From positions 70,741,345 to 70,805,344 of the forward strand of contig OX328096.1 of the NCBI GenBank assembly GCA_946811185.2: DNA of 64,000 bases, in the 5' to 3' direction. Both the position numbers and the translations under genes were made by a program. The first letter of the stretch is position 1, and each line of letters opens with the position of its first letter. This DNA is from Hippopus hippopus. Taxonomy: Eukaryota; Mollusca; Bivalvia; Cardiida; Cardiidae. Below the pieces are notes generated by a model. That model did not search any database, had not been told where the DNA came from, and was given only the letters and a program-made list of their open reading frames with translations. Positions 43,816-55,932 of the stretch are shown piece after piece.

Positions 43816-45050
43816 CACAGATGATGAAGTATGATTTTCATAATACAGGATGTTAGGTGATAAATGTGTTGAAGAGTTCTGATGGTTGGAGTACAGTGAA
43901 TGGTAGTTTAAAATCGAAGGACTTAAAAAGTATGAAAGTTGGTGCATGTAGCCATTCTTTGTAAAGGATAGGTTTTTTTTTTCTTTCAAATTCTATGAAG
44001 GACAGATAATGAGCCATTTTTCAATGAAGAATCTTTAGGGTATTGTCAGCATCCAGTGCAAAATTCTCAGTAGTCATGTTACCATAACATATGGCAGGCG
44101 TTTGCAGGGTGTCCGCAGCTGATGATTAAAATCTGGACCATGGCAAGAGAGATGATGGAATTCCAGCTGGAAGTATCTGTGGGGCTAGCTATAATATAGG
44201 ACTATTTTCTCATGTATTGCCAACCTTTCCTGCCTCTTTAGCAGCATCACATTGAAAGTTTTGTCATCTTCACTACCCGGATGATATTGGTTTACAATGG
44301 TCCAGAATGAGGTCCATACAAATCATAGCAGTATGTGGTTATGTTGGCTTACGGTTTTAACATACCGTTTCAGAGATGACGACAAGCATATAATCTCCGC
44401 AATGCCCTGGGTCTTCTCTTTAGGGGTTTGCAGCTTTTTTTATTTCAGAAGTATTTGGCTGTCTTGTTAAAGGCCTCTCATTGAGGTTCTGTCAGATGCT
44501 GATCAGCTTGCAGGATGAACCAAATTGATGGTAACAACACATGGCCTAGGTGACCAGCAAGATGATCAGATAGTTGGTAGATGCTACAGATTACCAGATG
44601 TCTCAGATGTTCCAGATAACCAGATGGCAAAAGTTGATCCAGCCCAATCAGAAGAGATTTTACAGCTGTTAAACACTACCCTTAAGGTCTTTCAACCATT
44701 ATTCTTTGTCTGTTGCATCCTTGATCATGTATTGTTGATATATAGATGTAGTATGTGTGTGTAGAGGTAAAACATGAGTTTATGTTTAGATAATTATTGA
44801 AGTTCTGCCTGTTGATATTGCTTATTTCCTGTTGAAGTTGAATATGTATTGATTACAGTGTCTCAAGCTTAAATGTATGTGTAAACTGTCATCTTTTGAA
44901 TTCTACAAGTAGGTACAAAATGGATTTGACTCGTCTGTTACAGTATTTTGAGATGAGAGTGTTGATAATTTAGTGTAATACACATTGAAGAAACAGGTTC
45001 GGTAATTGTCTGTGCCATGTGGCATATGCCATATGAAGTTAACTGTCAGA

Positions 45051-45056
45051 AATAAA
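45051..45056 (+). promoter_or_regulatory. Candidate poly(A) signal AATAAA (distal)
   Basis: AATAAA is followed about 10 bases later by TGTGAGTTTGTAAAC, a GT-rich downstream element. It would give LENG8 a 3' UTR of about 2.1 kb. The sequence beyond it switches to ordinary repeats. Confidence 0.45.
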
Positions 45057-47108
45057 TATGTTTCATGTGAGTTTGTAAACATCACTGGCAAAATTGACAA
45101 TTTACATAAAGACTCAATACATTAACATGGATGGAAAAATTGTAAGTGGCAAAAGAAAAAATGTGCTTATAGACCATTTGCTATTGGTTTTAGAAGCATT
45201 AAGCTATAAAATTGAATCCGTTGCTTTTAAGAACTTGAGTAAGAATCTGTTGATATTCAGATGTCTTTACTTCGGTCTTGTCAGTTGAACTGTTTTTCTT
45301 TTTTTTGATATTCAAATGAGTCATGCTGTGTGAAAAGTGGGCTTAATGCAACTGCAAAAAGTATTGACCCAGGTCAGCCTGCGCCTGCGCAGTCAACCTT
45401 GGTCAAAACAATTTGCTCTTGGTGAATTTTCTGTATGTCTGCAGATCATTTTATTTTATGATTCAGTCGATTGTTAGACAAAATGGATTTTATGGATCCA
45501 TAATTAAGTGATGACTTGCTTGGTATTATGCCTCATGGAGATGCAGTTCACCCCCTTTTTCCACAGATGGCTCATCTGTAGATGTAGATTCTGGGCTAAA
45601 TCAATCTTTTTTACCCTTTGAACCTTAACCAGATGACAAAGATATGGACTTGGCCTTTTTGAAAATATTTGCATATGACAAATAAAATGTAACTTAACTC
45701 TTTACCAGATCGCAAAGTTTAAGACTTGTCCTAACTGAAAGCATTTGCAGATGACAAATTTAATGTGGCTCAAGTTAGGGGATTTGATTCTCAAATTATG
45801 AAACGATGTGGGAAAGAAAGAAAATGCTGGTTACCAGCATTTGCTCCTTTTCCCATAATGTTTTAATAAGGCCCTGGCCTCAGGGTCGTTAAAATTTGGA
45901 ATTGTATGGTAAAGGGTTAGATGATTTGACTTTGACAAGGTTAACAAAGAAATGGGGGAAAGAGAAAACGCTGTTTTCAGCACTGGTTTTTATACCAAAC
46001 AGCAAAGTTTTAGACTTCTCTAAATTGAAAGCATTTGCAGACCAAAAAATAAGTGTGACTCAAAAATTGAAAGTTGTTTTTGGAAGGGTAGGAAACATTG
46101 TTGAAATAAGAGAAGATGCTGGTAACCAGCATTTTCTCTTTTTTGTACATTTTTTCGAAAGCCCTCTTTTTTGGGTTAGTTAAAATCACAGGATCGTGTG
46201 GTAGAAGGGTTAAAGAAGCATGAACTGGTGTGCTGACTCCTGCCATATATAGCCAAACCACTTTTGGAAACAAATAGGGATAAAAAGATTGACGGGGAAT
46301 ATATCACATTTAGGAGTGGGGGAAGGAATATAACTACTTTTTTTTGAAAACAAGTTTTCAGGGACATATTAGTTTTTTGCCAAATAATCTCTCTTATAAA
46401 ATTAGAAATTTTTTCTTTGATTCATGCTGTTTATTCCAATTTAGGTCGTGTTAACTGTATGTTAATTTTGAGCAGAAATTGCTCTTTGGGGTTACATAAA
46501 GGTAAGTTTGTCATAAAGTCGGATGATTTTTCTTGGATTCCATAGTTATCAGCTTTTCCTAGTATTTGTATAATCTTGTGTTTTTAAGGATGATCTGACT
46601 TGCAAGTAAGAAGGCATTTTGTTAAGTGTAGCCCTTTACTCTTCACCAAATGGCAAAATTCTTGATTTGTTAAAGTTGAAAGCATTTGCAGATGACAAAT
46701 GTAATTCAAAACATCAAATTTGTCTTTCATAGGGTAGAGAACATAGTGGAAACAGGAGAAGATGCTGGTGACCAGAATTTTCTCCTTTTCCCACAATGTT
46801 TTCAAAAGCTTTTTTTCTGTTGTTCTGTTGTTCTTTTGTTTTGTTGTCGGGATTATGTGGTAAAGGGTTAGAGTGGTTAAAAAATGAACTAATTATATTC
46901 GATTCAAATATGAGAGACCTACATTGTGCAGTTTCCAGGCTATTTATTGGTCAAGAGTGTTTTGGGGTGTATGAGAGAATGCATATCCAAGATCAGACTT
47001 AACATTCTGTACAGTCTGATCTTGATTTACACTCTCTTGCAAAAACTACTTCATTTCTGTTTTATATGCCATCAATTTCTAAGTTCTATCGATTCAGTAC
47101 TCACTTAA

Positions 47109-47309
47109 CTCTTTACCAAACGACATAATTTTAGACTAGTCCAAATTGGAAGCATTTGCAGACGACAAAATTAATGTGACCCAAAAATTGAAATTTTTTA
47201 AGGAAGGGAAGAAAACATTGTGGGAACCAGCATTTTCTCCTTTTCCCACAATTTCTTCAAAAGGCTTTTTTCTCAGGGTGGTGAAAACCAGGGATTGTTT
47301 GGTAAAGGA
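47109..47309 (-). repeat. TTAA-flanked piggyBac-like MITE (empty-site reference for the 58.6-kb copy)
   Basis: TTAA at 47105 and 47310. It starts CTCTTTACCAAACGACATAA and ends GTTTGGTAAAGGA. It has lost one half of the central hairpin. It matches both pieces of the 58629-60946 copy across the insertion point. Confidence 0.75.
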
Positions 47310-49917
47310 TTAAAGGTTTTTTCCCCCTGTGAAAATTAAATTCATGCTGATATTTTTATCCAGTGTAGAGAACACATATTGTGAAAGGTAATGGAAATGG
47401 AGCAAAGAACATTTGAGCCATGCTTTGACAAATGGGGCTTTAATGCATCTCTGTGAGCAAGTCATCAAATAATTATGGATCCATATAATTCATTTCATCA
47501 AACAACAAACTGAATTATGAATTAAACTGATGCTTTGATATATAGAAAATTGACCAATGGCAAAAAGTTTTGTTCTATGTCAGCCTGTCAATACTTTTTT
47601 GCAGATGCATTTAACCACCTTTTCACAGAGGATGGCTCATTTATAATCATTATTGAAGCTTACGTATGATTTTTCCCTTAACTGTTTGCTGAAAAAATGA
47701 ATTTCAGACTTGTCTAAATTGAGAGCATTTGCAGATGACAAAGTATAGCATAAATGATGGGATTTGTTTTTGAAATACCTAGTAGAAAACATTCCAGGTA
47801 AAAGAGAAAATGTTCCTTACAATCACTTTCTCCTCTTCCCAGAATGTTTTCTAAAGCCATCTATCTTAGGATCATTAAAAAAGGGACTGTTGGTAAAGGG
47901 TTGATGAACAACCTCAGTCTGATTCTTTGTTACAGAGAAATGTAGAATAGGTTCATAGTTTTGTTTATGTACAAATCCTTTATTTATGTGCCTTTTTCCC
48001 CGTCATTAATCCTTAGAGTGCCAGCGCAGGACTTGCTCTCTCTGCGAGTGAACATTCCTTTAGCCATCCAGAAACCATTTTTGGCCTGATTTTTGCCAAA
48101 TTTTATGAAATTACATACTTTCTGTGTGAAAAAGTTGGGACAGATAGTAAGGGGTTATGGGCAGAGTTGAGCCTTGTGTGTTGCACCTGAACTGGATATT
48201 GCAAACAATGTAGATTACAACACAATCATGGATTTAAACAACCCTGACAGAGAAGGCTTATGAAAACATTGTGGGAAAAGGAGAAAATACTGGTAAGCAG
48301 CATTTCCTACTTTCTCCACAATGTTTCTACATCTTGAAAGACAAACCCCATTGTCAATTTGTCGTATGCAAAGAAGTTTAATTTGGACGTTTTGTGCAGT
48401 CTGACCTTGATCTCTACTGTCTGCAAAGGCAACCTTTAGTCGTGAAAGGCAATCTAGGAGTAAAGATTCTCACCTTTATCGTGTGATGTGATTTTACGAG
48501 TCTGGAAAAAATGGTTTTCTCACACACCTTGAAAAAGGGAGAAAAGGATGCTTGCTACCATCATTTTCTCCTTTTCCTGTGATTTTTTCTACCTTCCAAT
48601 GACTAATTGCATCATCTAAGCCACATTTGTTGTTAGCAAATGCTTACAATATGGGTTGGTTTAAAAAAATTTATTGTTGGATAAAAATGTTAAGAATTTA
48701 TATATGATTTTACTGTAATTAAGAAGAACATGTGTTTAAGCAAACCATGGGCACAGAAGATGAGATCAGTCGGCATCTCTTTAGTTCTTTCCAGTAGTAT
48801 GTGCCGTCATTAGTGTCAGTAAAGAATTATGAATTATAAATTATAAAGTTTGTAGACTTGTGCAAGTCTCTGAGTCCATGGCATACCGCCATTACACAGT
48901 AGTAATTTCAATGTATTTGGATAGGATCATAATAATTGGTGGTATAATTTGTCAGAGTTCGCAATTGTCAATTTTGACATCAAGCTTTCAAAAGTCTGAG
49001 AAATAACTACTCTTTACCGAATGACAACATTTTTGACTGGACCAAATTGAAAGCATTTGCAGATGTACCAGAAATTGTATCAGAAATGGATTGAAAACAT
49101 TGTTGGAAAAGGAGAAAATGCTGGTTACCAGCATTTTCTCCTTTTCCCACATGTTTTCAAAAGCCTTTTTCTGTAAGGTATTTAGAACACTGGATTGTTT
49201 GGGGAGGGTAAAACAGTGGAGGTTTTATGATGTTCTTATGGGTATCTTTCTATCTGTCTTTTGTGGTAATGTTTGAAGTAATTTTCAGTGTGTAAGCTTG
49301 TAAAAGTTAGTTTGATTCAGTTATGTATGACTTGGCTCTGTGGAAATTGTGTCCATAGACCTAAAGCACAAAATTGTTTTTGTTTTATAAGGTTTTGACA
49401 CAAGTTGATATGGTTGAATGAAATCCCATCCCGAAAGGTTTGTATACATGTATATAGCTGTGACAATATGTAAAATATTGAAAATTTAGAATAAGATAAA
49501 ATTTACCATAAAAAAGGAAGCAAAAAATATAGAAAAGAATAAAAATATACGACTAGACCACTTTTCTTTTCTGTTTATTTTAGCCATGATCTGTGAAAAG
49601 GGGGATTAATGCACATGCAGAAAGTATTGATTCATGCCAGCCTGTGCAATTCGCACAGGCTGACATGGGTCGATACTTTTTGCTGTATGTAAGTTTTCTG
49701 CATATTAAAGAACCATTCTACCTCCATATCTCGCCAAGTCTAAATAGATTTTATGAATCCATAAAAATGCCATGACTTGCTTGGTATAATGTATCACTGA
49801 GACGCATTAAACCCTCTTTTGCCAGAGCTGCCCTCATTATTTTTCTTGTTATTATTCACACGGACATGGTGTATGCAGACGTGCTTTTGTGGAACCCTTA
49901 CGTCTTCTGTTTTAGGT

Positions 49918-50490
49918 CTACCTCCGGATGGGCCAATTTCTTTCCGAGAATGGGTGAGAGTCATTGCGAGAGGATTCATTCCTCTCTCACCGCTGCCGAG
50001 CTCCGGTAGCGTGCAGGACTTGAGAACACGGGGTCCAGGGTTCAATCCCTGACTACGACCCCTGGCTCGGCCAATTTCTTTCCGAGGATTGATGATAGTC
50101 ACTGCGACAGGATTCATTCCTCTCCCACCACTGACCATTGTTTCGACAATGATTGTGGGAAAGCAGCCAGTGGCTTGGAAAGAACATTATACGGAGTACT
50201 GGTAAAAGAGACTCAAGGAAAGCATGGATAGGTGCACTGGCCGCTGCGATATAAGTGAAATAATGTTGAAAACGGCGTTAAACACCATACAATCAATCAG
50301 TCTCTCACCGCTGACCGTTGTTTCGACGATGGTTATGTGGCAAAGCAGCCAGTGGCTTGGAAAGAATATTGTGCGGAGAACTGGTTAAAAGAAACTCCAG
50401 GAAAGCATGGATAGGTGCACTGGCCGCCGCGATATAACTGAAATTCTATTGAAAACGGCGTTAATTAAAACCATACAATACAATTTACGT
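49918..50490 (+). mobile_element. Composite SINE cluster (three partly overlapping copies)
   Basis: A fragment 49918-50000, then a copy with its own head (GCTCCGGTAGCGTGCAGGAC, GGGTTCAATCCC) from about 50005 to 50297, then a third body from 50298 lacking a head. The third starts directly at the CAATCAATCA tail of the second, so it landed in, or was duplicated from, the tail. Confidence 0.65.
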
Positions 50491-51125
50491 TTACCTTGGG
50501 AGTGAGTATGAAGGCCACATGTTTGCCCTTATCTTAATCAGTCTTGGTCAGATCGCTTGTTTTGCTGATACCAGACGCGTTTAAATGCAGTTCAGCAAAC
50601 ATGTCAAACACGAACCCACTGGGTCAAATCTTGAACAGAAAAATCTATTGCTTACTTATGGTTCCCGAATCTTGATAAAACTGGGCCAGAATGTCACGAT
50701 GAGGACTCAAACATACATGGTATCTTTTGTTTTTGGTCTTTGTTACTCAGATCTTTGCGTTACGCACCAGTTCTTATTGGCTCTCATTGGCACTGTATGC
50801 CGCAAGTCTATAGAAGAAATTTTAATTTGTACGTGTTTTCTAGGGAAATTATCCCCAGATTTTTCTTTTTGAGTTCTTCGAAGCGGTGAGCCATGACCGT
50901 CCGATATCCTTAGTAGGTCATTGCCGATCACTACTTGTAGTTCCATCTTCGAATGGCATATGCCGTATGACGAGAATGTTCATGTAGTTAAACGATAAAT
51001 CTTTAGTATATCCGGCCTCTGTAAAAATAATGAGGAAAAGTGGAAAAATCGTCTTCTCCAGACGGCAGATGGAATTGCAGCACAAACCTTTATTAATTTA
51101 CCAGACGTCAAAATGTTAGACTTTT

Positions 51126-53153
51126 TAGCTCACCTGAGCACGAAGTGCTCATGGTGAGCTATTGTGATCGTGCTGTGTCCGGCGTCCGGCGTCCGTCGTC
51201 AACTTTTTACCTTGTGTACGCTCTAGAGGCCACATTTTCAGTCAGATACTCATGAAACTTGGTCAGAATGTTTGCCTTGATGATATCTCGGACGAGTTCG
51301 AAAATGGGTCATATCGGGTCAAAAACTAGGTAACTAGGTCAAATCTTAGAAAAACCTTGTGTACGCTCTAGAGGCCACATTTTCAGTCAGATACTCATGA
51401 AACTTGGTCAAAATGTTTGCCTTGATGATATCTCGGACGAGTTCGAAAATGGGTCATGTCGGGTCAAAAACTAGGTCAAATCTTAGAAAAACATTGACTA
51501 CGCTCTAGAAGCCACATTTCTGTCCAATACTCCTGAAAGTTGGTCAGAATGTTTGTCTTAATGGTATCTCGGACGAGTTCGAAAATGGGCCATGTCGGGT
51601 CAAAAACTAGGTCACCAGGTCAAATCTTAGAAAAACCTTGTGTACGCTCTAGAGGCCATATTTTCAGTCCAGTACTCCTGAAAGTTGGTCAGAATGTTTG
51701 TCTTGATGATATCTCAGACGAGTTTGAAAATGGGCCATGTCGGGTCACAAACTAGGTCACCAGGTCAAATCTTAGAAAAACCTTGTGTACGCTCTAGGGG
51801 CCATATTTTCAGTCCAGTACTCCTGAAAGTTGGTCAGAATGTTTGTCTTGATGATATCTCAGACGAGTTCGAAAATTGGCCATGTCGGGTCAAAGACTAG
51901 GTCACCAGGTCAAATCTTAGAAAAACCTTGTGTACGCTTTAGAGGCCACATTTTCAGTCCAATACTCCTGAAAGTTGGTCAGAATGTTTGTCTTGATGAT
52001 ATCTCAGACGAGTTCGAAAATTGGCCATGTCGGGTCAAAAACTAGGTCACCAGGTCAAATCTTAGAAAAACCTTGTGTACGCTCTAGAGGCCACATTTTC
52101 AATCCAAAACTCTTGAAAGTTTTTCAGAATGTTTGTCTTGATGATATCTCTGACAAATTTGGAAACGGGCCATGTAGGGTCAAAAACTAGGTCACTAGGT
52201 CAAATCTTAAAAAAACCTTGTGTATGCTCTAGAAGCCACATTTTCTGTCTAATACTCTTGAAATTTGGTCAGAATGTTTGTCTTGATAATATCGCAAACA
52301 AGTTCGAAAGTGGGCCATGTGGGGTCAAAAACTAGGTCACTAGGTCAAATCTTTGAAAAACCTTGTGTACGCTCCAGAAGCCACATTTTCAGTCCAATGC
52401 TCTTTAAAGTTGGTCAGAATGTTTGTCATGATGATAGCTTGGATGACTTTGAAAATGGGTCATGTCAGGTCAAAAACTAGGTCACTAGGTCAAATCTTAG
52501 AAAAACATTATGTAAGCTCTAGAGGCCACATTTTCAGTCCAATAATCTTGAAATTCGGTCAGAATATTTGTCTTGATAATTTCTTAGACTAGTATGAAAA
52601 TGGGTCATGTTGGATAAAAAACTAGGTCACAAGGTCAAATCTCGGAAAAACCTTTTGTACTATAATTACAGTCCAATATTCTTTAAACTTTTGTTAGAAT
52701 GTTTGTCTTGATGATATCTTGCATGAGTTTGAAAATGGGTCAAGTGGAATAAAACTAGGTCACATTTTCAGTCCAATAATCTTGAAATTTGCTTTGAAAG
52801 TTTTTCTTGATAATATCTTAGACTAGTATGAATATGGGTCATGTTGGATAAAAAACTAGATCACTAGGTCAAATCTCGAAAAAACCTTTTGTACACCCTA
52901 CAGGCCACATTTTCTCAAATACTCATCAAAGTTTGTCGGAATGTATGTCTGGATAATTTCTACATGTCAAGTAGGCCGCTGAGACAAATTCTAGAAAAAG
53001 CTTGAGTGCACTCTAGAGGCCATATTTGTAAGCCCAGTACTAATGAGTGTTTGTCAGAGTGTTTGTCTTAATATTTCTGAAGAGATTGGAAATGGGTCAT
53101 GTTTGATCAAAAGGCTCAGGTGAGCGACTTCAGGGCCATCATGGCCCTCTTGT
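51126..53153 (+). mobile_element. Helentron/HINE-like element with ~12 units of a 145-bp minisatellite
   Basis: The 5' end is AGCTCACCTGAGCACGAAG. A 145-bp unit (TTGTGTACGCTCTAGAGGCC ... GGGTCAAAAACTAGGTCAC) repeats from 51210 to about 53050, with the last units degraded. It closes with GCTCAGGTGAGC, hairpin GGGCCATCATGGCCC, CTCTTGTT. Because 145 is not a multiple of 3, the series of roughly 71-codon open frames here is a repeat artefact. It splits a TTAA-type MITE (left piece 51096-51125, right piece 53155-53325). Confidence 0.7.
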
Positions 53154-53524
53154 TATAAATTCAAAGCCTATGCAGACGACAAATTCAATGCGGTTAAATT
53201 CATGAAGTTTGTCTTTGGAAGTGTAAAAAACATAATGGAAAATGCTGGTTACCAGCATTTTTTTCCACAATGTTTTGAAAACTTCTTAGGGTCTATAAAA
53301 GTCGGTCATGTTCGGTAACGAATTAAAAAAAAAATTCTAATGAGAACCAGAAGCTACATTCACGATCATATCTGAGAACCGTTTCACTTCAAAATTTCAA
53401 AGGGGTGAAATTTCTAAATGGCTGAAGCAAATGGGTTTAAACCTCACACCCGTCCCAAGCTTTAACAATCCCCAGTAACTAGCATTTTCTTCTTTCCACA
53501 CAGTGTTTACTACACATTCAAAGA

Positions 53525-53703
53525 CTTCTAACCATATGGGGTTTCTGTGTGGTTTGTGGTAAAGTGTGGGAGGCCCAGGTTCGAGTCTCACTTCACAGCC
53601 CTAGTCTTGTAGTGGTGAACCACAGGGTATGCATGAATGGTTGAATTGTCGCTGTGATATGACTGAAATAATATTTAAAAGGGCGTAAACAACCTTTCAA
53701 TTG
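53525..53703 (+). repeat. SINE-like repeat inside a MITE remnant
   Basis: It contains GGTTTGTGGTAAAGTGTGGG, B-box-like GGTTCGAGTCTCACTTC and the tail GCTGTGATATGACTGAAATAA. It follows the 5' half of a piggyBac-like MITE (53434-53528). Confidence 0.5.
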
Positions 53704-53754
53704 ATCAGTGATTTAAATTGTCGAGTCCTAAACTTATCATCTGGTAGAGTTAAA

Positions 53755-53899
53755 CATTGGACCTCCACCAAGGAGAAGGTTGTACAGACTGTATTGGAAG
53801 GGTCTACTGCTACGAAAGCTGTTTTTGGTCAAAAGGTTACAAATGGCCCATCATCAATAAGTAACGGACCAAAATATCTTTTTGAATCGGAAAGACAGG
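53755..53899 (+). CDS. Possible orphan exon (unidentified)
   Basis: From an acceptor-like CATCTGGTAG (to 53748) the frame reads VKHWTSTKEKVVQTVLEGST, ATKAVFGQKVTNGPSSISNG, PKYLFESERQ up to CAG|GTTTGA at 53900. The composition looks coding and it lies between repeats, not within one I recognise. The donor is weak, no partner exon is found, and I do not recognise the protein. Confidence 0.3.
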
Positions 53900-53942
53900 T
53901 TTGATAATTCCTATGCAGCACCATTTAATGGACCTTTGTTAA

Positions 53943-54343
53943 CTATTTCGCTGCCATTAGCGACTTATATAGCATTTCATGGCTGACAGTGTAGATCAAG
54001 ATCAGAGTGCACAGAACGTGAAGTGTAGAGCCGTATTCACCAACAATTCTTAGGAACGTTCTAAGTCTTATTCTCCAAGATTTTCTAAATTTGAAAGTAA
54101 TAAAACGCTGATTGGTTTAACCATTTGGTTAAGCCATTCAGTAGTTGTGTTTCTTTCAAATTTAGAAAAATCTTCAGAAAAGGCCAAAGAATATTCTTAA
54201 GAATGGTCAGTGAATTAGGACCCAGGGTCTACACCGTACGCTACCTGATACTCAACAATGATCAAACACATCTTCAACTGCAATGTAAATCTTTTTTTTT
54301 CGATTACAAAAATGTCGAATTTATTCATTTCGCAGCGAAAGAG
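53943..54343. repeat. Second TTAA-flanked MITE family, copy 3, split by a foldback element
   Basis: The left piece from TTAA 53939 reads CTATTTCGCTGCCATTAGCG to GAAGTGTAGA; the right piece GTCTACACCGTACGCTACC to TTCGCAGCGAAAGAGTAAA. The palindromic element at 54033-54228 separates them. Confidence 0.6.
54033..54228. repeat. Foldback MITE (CACCAACNATTCTTAAGAAC type)
   Basis: Near-complete palindrome GTATTCACCAACAATTCTTA ... AAGAATGGTCAGTGAATTAG, arms about 90 bases, centre around AACCATTTGGTTAAGC. Relatives at 57151-57348 and 63145-63334; half copy at 61855-61912. Confidence 0.7.
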
Positions 54344-54364
54344 TAAAGTCTGTTTGAACTATAT

Positions 54365-54722
54365 CCTGAAGGTCAAACATATGTTCAAATTTTAGCCTTG
54401 AGGTCAAACATCCGTTCAAATTATGTTCTTGGGGTCAAACATATGTTCAAATTATAGCCTTGAGAACAAACATCCGTTCAAACCATGTCTTTGAGGCCAA
54501 ACATATGTTCAAATTAAGTCCTTGGGTGTCAAACAAATGTTCAAGTTATAGCCTTGAGGTAAAATATGTTCAACTGCTGGCGTTGAGGTCAAATGTCTGT
54601 TTAATTAGCAACCTTGAGTCAAACTTCCGATCAAATCATTGAAGCTTTAAGGTCAAACGGCTGTTCAGATCATAGTCTCGGGATCAAACGTCTGTTGAAA
54701 AAATGATGGCCTTGAAGTAAAA
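54365..54722. repeat. Degenerate tandem repeat, ~35-bp unit
   Basis: About ten units of GGTCAAACATATGTTCAAAT plus TATAGCCTTGA, decaying toward 54700 (GGTCAAACGGCTGTTCAG). The + strand frame at 54460-54642 is an artefact of this repeat. Confidence 0.7.
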
Positions 54723-55680
54723 CAGGGTTCTCCCCAGCGTTAAGGTTTTTTCTTTAACAAAAAAAGTTGAATATCAGATGCTTTGTCAGGGCCATGTCGG
54801 CACCCTTTACCTTTACTGGCTGAAGGCTATCAAGCTGGTCATGGCTACAGTATCATGTTTCAGTCTGTGTCTACACATCCATCCATTTGTCCACGTGTTA
54901 AATTTTCTTTAAAATACTTGTAACCAAACTTCACATAAATCATCCAGGTCATAATTTTCATTCGAAAACTTTTGGAAAGGATTCAGTTCCACCTGTAGTT
55001 GACATGGCAACGAAACAAGTAGAAAAAGATAAAATCATGTAAAAAAAAAAAATGGCTAAGTAGACTACTTTTAAATTGAGCATTCTAAAACATGGGTGGT
55101 CCTCTGAGATTTTTTTTTATCAATAGAGTTTATTGATGAAGGTAACGAGGCTTTGAAAGTCCGTTAACTCTATCCCACACAACATTTCAGACTAATCAAA
55201 ATTGAAAGCATTGGCAGGCCACATATGAAATGTGGCTAAAATGATGAAGTTTGTATTTGAAAGGGTAGAAAAAATTGTGGGGAAAGGAGAAAATGCTGGT
55301 AGTCTAACAGTATTTTCGCCTTTTCCCACAATTTTTTCGAAAGCCGTATTCCTACGGGTCGTTAAAACTCTTGATTGTGTGGTAAAGAGTAGACTAATTG
55401 TGGTCGAGGGGAAGCAACTCGTTTTACCTAATTCTACTGCAAAACAACTTGGCATTTGACGGTATAAAGTTTAATATGTAGACGCTGCTTAATTAAACAC
55501 ATTATCATTTGTTTTCAGTTTTTTTAGCTTTCATTTACCAACTTCTCCAAATTCAGTTATATTTCCAGTTTTCAAGGTTGACTTTTGCACTGCTTGATGC
55601 ATCTTGTCCAGTCAGATTGCTCCCTTGAAATTGGGAGTAACATTAAGAAATGCTGGTGAATAGCTGATCCTAGTCACTCT

Positions 55681-55878
55681 TCGATCGATCGATCGATCAA
55701 ATGAGAGAGAGAGAGGGGTTGAGGGAGAGGTAGACAGAGAGAGAAAGTGGTAGAGGTACGCAGAAAAAGGTTGAGGGAAAGGTGAGCAGAGACAGAGTGT
55801 GAGGGAGAGGTAGGTAGAGAGAGAGGTAGACAGAGGTATGCCGAGAGGTCCTAGTCACTCTTCGATCGATCGAACGAT

Positions 55879-55932
<54 letters not shown>

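Larger units (their letters stand above)
42983..45075 (+). other. LENG8: LENG8 3' UTR (probable extent) with tandem duplication
   Basis: No coding exon is seen after TGA 42980. Candidate poly(A) signals are AATAAA at 43361 and 45051; the second is followed by a GT-rich run (TGTGAGTTTGT). The interval contains a duplicated block at about 43340-43557 and 43593-43815. A short open frame at 44525-44764 (TTHGLGDQQDDQIVGRCYRL onward) sits in CAGATG-rich sequence; I cannot assign it. Confidence 0.5.
45100..51095. other. Gene-free, repeat-filled interval
   Basis: No exon with matching splice sites is seen. Contents: MITEs (listed separately), hairpin MITEs at 45317, 47414 and 49582, and the SINE cluster at 49918-50490. 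The + strand frame at 50585-50872 has no support beyond openness. Confidence 0.5.

Noticed and set aside
50585..50872. 95-codon + strand frame as a gene
   Set aside because: No acceptor or donor pair and no recognisable domain; borders run into the Helentron-like element region.
51540..52592. Chain of roughly 71-codon + strand frames (MVRMFVLM...)
   Set aside because: Product of a 145-bp tandem repeat inside a Helentron-like element; the period breaks any single frame.
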